Shown here: one piece after another, positions 59,400 through 64,000 of the stretch | How the letters are laid out: each line of letters begins with the position of its first letter | Numbering within the stretch: the stretch's first letter is position 1 | Source of the DNA: Phorcus lineatus | Taxonomy: Eukaryota > Mollusca > Gastropoda > Trochida > Trochidae | Length of the DNA: 64,000 bases | Direction: 5' to 3' | Assembly (NCBI GenBank): GCA_921293015.1 | Contig: OV121082.1 | Location: forward strand, 27,479,497 to 27,543,496 | Notes under the pieces: generated by a model | Told to the model about the DNA's origin: nothing | The model's database searches: none | Seen by the model: the letters and a program-made list of their open reading frames with translations, nothing else | Made by a program: the position numbers and the translations under genes

Positions 59400-60081
59400 A
59401 AAAAAAATCAATCAACATGATTATTAAATATTTGAAGGTCTATGTATGGACCATATTCCTGCAATGTGTGTTAGGAAAACCTAAATAACTCTGGCTATAA
59501 TTAACACAAGGTAATGAAAATTAGATACATTGTACACCTGGTGTATCTTTGAATGTATTGAAGTTGTAGTTACAGTCATATCTGTCCAAACATTTAACTC
59601 AAATATGGATAAAACCATCATGTGAAGGTTCTTTCTCATTTTGCTGTGCTGCCATTTAATGCATTACACATGACACTCAGCTTCTCATCAATGAAATCAA
59701 GACAACATTGTTGCATCAGAATTCAACATGGTGTAGCAAATTTATAAGTATACAAAAACATAAACTTGTTTTTTTAAAATGCATTGATACCTCTTAAGTA
59801 AATATCTAAAAGTACTATATATTTTTATAAAAATTTTTTTCTAAAATATACCCAAATGTTGTGGTACAGAAAAACATTTAACATTTCATTTGATATATTC
59901 TTGTCCCTGTGATTTCACTTTTCCTTTTGAGAACTGAAAATATTCACTTAAGTCACAATGTTCATCCAATTTAAAACAGGTAACAATCTAAAAACATTCA
60001 CATAATGTCTCAATAAATCAATGTGCGTGTGGGTGTGTGCAAATGTGTGTCAGATTCTGCATGCATTTCTGACTGAGTCAA
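59400..60081 (-). other. Probable 3' untranslated region of the Rab11-FIP gene
   Basis: AT-rich DNA directly downstream of the stop codon at 60082-60084. No other feature; the exact transcript end cannot be read. Confidence 0.4.
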
Positions 60082-60198
60082 TCATTTTGCTATCTCCAGG
60101 AGGGAAGGGTTCTTCTCAATGATAGTTAAAATGATCTTGTCCACATACTGCTTCAGGCGCAGGTTGATATCTTGTTCCTTCTTCAATCTCTCTAGGAG
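60082..60198 (-). CDS. RAB11FIP3/4: Class II Rab11 family-interacting protein, last coding exon
   Basis: The minus strand after TTTTTTTTTCTTCGTTTGCAG reads LLERLKKEQDINLRLKQYVD, then KIILTIIEKNPSLLEIAK, stop TGA at 60084-60082. This is the C-terminal Rab11/Arf-binding helix of the FIP3/FIP4/Nuclear fallout group; human FIP3 ends with a closely similar INFRLQDYIDRIIVAIMETN...PSILEV. The I-I-x-x-I-x-x-x-N-P-S-L-L-E pattern distinguishes class II from class I FIPs. The protein forms a coiled-coil dimer that ties Rab11 recycling endosomes to motors and the cytokinesis furrow. All earlier exons lie upstream, probably beyond 64 kb; the intron holds a DIRS remnant. Confidence 0.85.
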   Translation of the reverse strand, partial: LLERLKKEQDINLRLKQYVDKIILTIIEKNPSLLEIAK

Positions 60199-61344
60199 CT
60201 GCAAACGAAGAAAAAAAAATTACTAATCATTAAACAAAATTAACATGTCTTACACTCAGAAAAAGAAGTGAGATGAGCTGACATGCTCCCCTTGAAATTT
60301 GTCAATTATGGCAGCATTTCTAGCCAAGATTGATGATCATTTGAGCAATGTCACTGCCTGTGAGTGCTTATCTTTATGACTACTGGGAATGAAACATTTG
60401 ATCTCACAACAATGAAGAGATTTATCATGAGATATGCCACTCAAAGATCTCTTGATAACAATTCATGATCATGAAACATGGATTTAAAGAAATGTTGGAA
60501 ATCTGAAAATGCCAAACAAAACTGTCTTTTATAGCACTAGGTACAAAAAAGGGATTACTTTTATAAATGATTATGTTAAGAAAGCTGGTATTATATTCAA
60601 CCTTAATGAATTCAGTCAGAAATAGTCACTTCTACAAACATCCCAACTTATGAAGGTATAAGGAGAGCCATTATGGCATTTTCCCAACAACTAATATACC
60701 GAAAACTTACAAAAAAAGAGCTTTGATCTATCGACCCTTTCAACGTAAGGCACAATTATTTATTGAGTAGAACCAATTATAATACATTACTAAATTCCAC
60801 CTTTGTGTACCTACCTCGTTACGCAAAATGGGAAGGAATTTTAAAGTTAACATAATTAGTAAAAAATATACTTCTTGGATAGAGCTTAAATCAGTGTAGG
60901 AAACTACCGACCGACCGACCACCCCGAAATGGGTTAATTCTGTTGAGGGCTGGAAAAAAATCTTTCCCACCCAATGGTCGGGTTCATATTATCATGATAT
61001 TGAATCAGTGTCGTAATGAATTTCTGCATTGTCATTAAGAATAAACATTTTAGACGTAAAAAAACTCTAAAGGGATTATCAGTCGCAATTAGAGTCAAGT
61101 TGATTCAGTTTCGTTGAGTTCGTGTCAAGTTTATTGCATATTTAAAAGACGAACGTCTATTGTTAACAATAATAAATCAGCCAATCGTAGTAAGGCTTAC
61201 AACTGTCTATGGTAGTGTAAAATGACAGCGTTCAGATGATAAAAGTTCGTTAAGAATTTAATGTGAAAATATGAGTTAGAATTAAGGTGTATCATGTTAC
61301 ATTGGTTTGTAAGTAATTAAAACATTTTAAGAAAAGAGTATAAA
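60199..61344 (-). other. Intron of the Rab11-FIP gene
   Basis: No further exon recognised. Contains a CGAC(CGAC)n-like patch at 60906-60920. Confidence 0.45.
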
Positions 61345-61585
61345 GAAATTATAAGATTAAATGAGACTTGCCTGTAAGATGAAGTTTGATAGTAATTCCA
61401 CAGATCTATGAAATACTGAGGTATCACATGAGATGCATTCGCATTGAGGTCAGTTTTTTACGCATGAAATTATGGTCTATCCTAGGGTGGGAGAGGTGGG
61501 CATGTGATACCTCAGTATTACATAGGTCTGTGGAATTATTATCAAACTTCACCTTACAGGTAAGTCTCATTTAATCTTATGATTC
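61345..61585. repeat. Inverted repeat, ~80-bp arms
   Basis: AGATTAAATGAGACTTGCCT...CTGAGGTATCACATG on the left is complemented by CATGTGATACCTCAG...'GGTAAGTCTCATTTAATCT' on the right, around a 65-bp loop. Probably the terminal region of the DIRS. Confidence 0.8.
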
Positions 61586-61773
61586 AACATCCCTACTCCA
61601 TACTAACGGTATCCCATGAGATGTTTAGAGTATACCATAATTTCATATCTGGTTATTAGTATATATATCTTAAGAACAACATAAATGATTTGAAAATTGA
61701 TATTTAATCTACATAAGAGAAGGTAGTCACATCTGGTATTACATATTGTCATTAGCTTGTGAAAGGTTTAACA

Positions 61774-62462
61774 TTACTGAGTGTTAAAAGCCCCCAAAAG
61801 AGCATCACTGTAGTCCATACTGATGTCAACAGGCTTCTCGTAATGCTTCCTGAACACACAGCCAGGTATCCGAAGAATAGTTTGTAACTGGACTTTAGCT
61901 GAGGCAGCTGCACTAGTAGAAGCTAACCGCACACTATGTGGCTTGAAAATTGTCATATCAATTCCAGCAATAGCCAGCACAAGTTTAATCCACCTTGAAA
62001 TAGTGTCCTTCGTCACTTTCTTGTGTGGTTTAGACAAAGCAATGAAGAGTGCTGTTTCTTCACCTCTGATGGTTTTAGTCAAATCCAAGTATTTTTCTAG
62101 AGATCTGACAACACACAAAGACACTTCTGAAAACCTAGTGAGAGTCAACTCGTGCTGGTGAAAACCTGGCTTAGATTGCTTTAAGATATCACTATAATGA
62201 ATATTAATTCTATCAGGCAAAATGTCAACATTTCTAATATCAATCAAGTTTAACAATTGTAGTCTCTGTCCTGTCAAAGGGCTAACAAAGTAACACACTT
62301 TAAAGTAATCCATTTCAAATTAGCATTTTCAAGAGTGTTAGTCCGCAGATATGTAAGCACTTTAGACACATCCCAAGTCACCCCATATCTTGGCAGTGCT
62401 AGTCTCAAATTGAATATTCCTTTAAAGAATTTCTTTACTAAAGGATGTTGGCCCATTGTCAC
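61774..62462 (-). mobile_element. DIRS-like tyrosine recombinase part
   Basis: The core-binding piece (FNLRLALPRYGVTWDVSKVL) is followed by the catalytic domain: RWIKLVLAIAGIDMTIFKPH, SVRLASTSAAASA and FRKHYEKPV, matching the HxxR and tyrosine box of the family. Broken. Confidence 0.78.
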
Positions 62463-63066
62463 TCTATCAACCGATACAAACGTTGCCTGGCAGAGTTCAA
62501 GGCTGAGTATCCCAGCCCCAGTGGTAAAGCTCTGTTCAGAAATTCAAAACCTGACTGAGAGTTGGTGAAAAGGTATCACAATGTTCCTTAGCACTGCATC
62601 CACCTTTTATGATATGTCCGGTATTGTTGTTTAGTGGAACCTCTCCATGAATTCAAAATGATGTTGACAGCAGCTGCCGATAAGCCTTGACTTTAGAGTG
62701 ATCTCCTGACAGCTTGAAGGCTGTAAACAGAAGCTTGATCTTCGAGTAGACTTAAAGGACAAAAGACTTATCGTAAGTCACCACCCCATGCCGTAGCATT
62801 TCACTACGTTAGAGAATACCTCTTCACTAAGTTTCCACTCAGCATCATCAACAAAATTTCTAGATTCAAAATCTGCTTCACTCATTAAACCATCCAGCTA
62901 GAATTTCAAGATAATTGATGTGCATCACTTTCTTCCTTTCTGCCCACAAACCACCTGTGCGAACATCACCAAAAAACAGCACCCTAGCCAGAGTTAGATG
63001 CATCTGACTTAATCAAAAACTCAGGTGGAGAGTCATTTAAACTATTAGGCCACTTTCCAAAGTTGT

Positions 63067-63345
63067 CTATCCACAACTTAAGTCTTCCTTACAGTAACCA
63101 GATATGCTGATATGTCCTAACTTCCTGAGGTGTGAGTAAACTGGCTTTAACTGCTTAGTGAATATCCGTGGTGCAGAGGATAGCCCGTTAGGAAGGCAAG
63201 TAAACTGATATAAGATATGATTCCAATAGAACCTCAGATACTTCCTGCGTCTCTCATACACAGGGATTGTAAAGTATGCATCCTTAACTCTTACGTTGCT
63301 GAATATTATTTTGACCAGTTTTGCCCCAGTGGCTAAATTTTCTAG
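63067..63345 (-). mobile_element. DIRS-like reverse transcriptase fragment
   Basis: VKDAYFTIPVYERRRKYLRF, then YQFTCLPNGLSSAPRIFTK and LKPVYSHLRKLGHIS. These are the catalytic D (motif A) and the LPNGLSSAPRIFTK motif of DIRS/Gypsy reverse transcriptases. The first ~20 codons of the frame belong to the 65-bp module, not to the enzyme. Confidence 0.78.
63283..63345 (-). repeat. ~65-bp module, copy 3
   Basis: The complement GCTAGAAAATTTAGCCACTG, then 'CAAAATAATATTCAGCAACG' and TAAGAGTTAAG, matches 53890-53942 and 49974-50043. It adjoins the DIRS fragment. A further GGAATATTCAGCCACGGGTGC lies at 63387-63408. Confidence 0.65.
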
Positions 63346-63409
63346 CACTCACTCACTACCGTAAAAGCGTAACTAGCACCCGTGGCTGAATATTCCAGGG
63401 CCGCCAGAT

Positions 63410-64000
63410 GCGACCGTTTAAACAACATATGGTGTGTTTACATGGCAAAATACGGAGTTATCATGGTTGTTTACAAAACTAGTCGGGCACTCGCTGATTT
63501 GTCAATTTTAACCAATGAAAAAATATATGACAAGTAACAGCAATGGTAGTTTGTTGAAAGTGTTTCACATGTACCGAGAAGTAAACGACATAAAATTCTT
63601 AAAAATTAGAACAAACACAGGTACAAACGTATGCATTTTTTATTATAACAATCCCTTGTAAAACAAATGCTTATTACACTGACATATTACAACTCACTAC
63701 AGGGGCGTAACTAGGAAATTTCCAGTTGTAAGCACAACTTAAGGATGTGATAAACCAAACTGACTAAAACATCATACCAATCAAATGTAAAGGAACATCA
63801 AAATTATCTATGGTAAGAATAACCCAATGAACAACTTGTAACTACTTTTAAACATTAATCATGAAACATCCAATGATTCGACGAAACAATAAAGCAGACT
63901 TCTAAGAAATACAAGAATGTTGTCAAAGGAACAAGAACAAGACAATTAAACTTTGAACTTTTTTTAAACATCAGCTTCACTTGAAGAGATGTGCCATTTT
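63410..64000. other. AT-rich DNA, no gene seen
   Basis: No feature supported up to the end of the window. Confidence 0.4.

Larger units (their letters stand above)
61345..63283 (-). mobile_element. Second DIRS-like element, broken
   Basis: Minus strand: reverse transcriptase piece, a decayed middle and tyrosine recombinase, ending at an inverted repeat pair (61345-61440 against 61508-61585) of the kind formed by DIRS ends and their internal complementary region. The upstream part is missing; near 63283 a different repeat begins. Several breaks. It is unrelated in sequence to the DIRS at 39.5 kb and looks older. Confidence 0.7.

Overview
The window looks like part of a lophotrochozoan, most probably bivalve mollusc, nuclear genome. 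It is AT-rich and intron-rich, with short exons far apart. It also carries repeats I associate with molluscs: 'TTTGGGTTTAACGTC' retroposon pieces, AGCTCATC-type elements with internal tandem repeats, DIRS and BEL retroelements, and LINEs with (TCTG)n tails. No bacterial-style operon, rRNA or tRNA gene was seen. Assignment to bivalves is inference; no species is claimed.

Layout. 0-11 kb: AT-rich DNA with a decayed Mutator-like (MULE) transposon at 2.4-3.8 kb, AGCTCATC-family copies at 5.5-7.9 kb and a few splice-bounded candidate exons at 8.4-9.8 kb. 11.2-13.2 kb: a 61-bp satellite with a 182-bp higher-order period. 14.6-19.9 kb: exons of an unidentified host gene on the minus strand. 21.7-23.4 kb: a non-autonomous hAT element with a perfect 8-bp target duplication. 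23.6-32.4 kb: a three-part nest. A DNA transposon with 227-bp inverted repeats and an 8-bp target duplication holds a TTAA-type MITE and a very young BEL retrotransposon. 34.2-35.95 kb: a second unidentified minus-strand host gene. 38.4-38.7 kb: a minus-strand THAP-domain first exon, head-to-head with a possible plus-strand first exon across about 100 bp containing a CRE palindrome. 39.2-46.4 kb: a decayed minus-strand LINE split by a DIRS element. 48.3-49.4 kb: a mariner. 49.8-53.6 kb: inverted arrays of a 150-200 bp unit and a Tc1 fragment. 54-59.4 kb: two more AGCTCATC copies, the second MITE and a 35-bp minisatellite. 60.08-60.2 kb: the last coding exon of a class II Rab11-FIP gene (minus strand). 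Another broken DIRS at 61.3-63.3 kb lies upstream of that exon, probably in its intron.

The genes recognised with reasonable confidence are the Rab11-FIP terminal exon and the THAP exon. The two multi-exon genes rest on splice signals and compatible reading phases only. Most of the window is transposon-derived. The best-supported new observations are the nested element with a reiterated CAAATYGCCCC motif in its ends, the AGCTCATC family with Helentron/HINE-like architecture, and the DIRS insertion whose ends and internal complementary region can be read directly.
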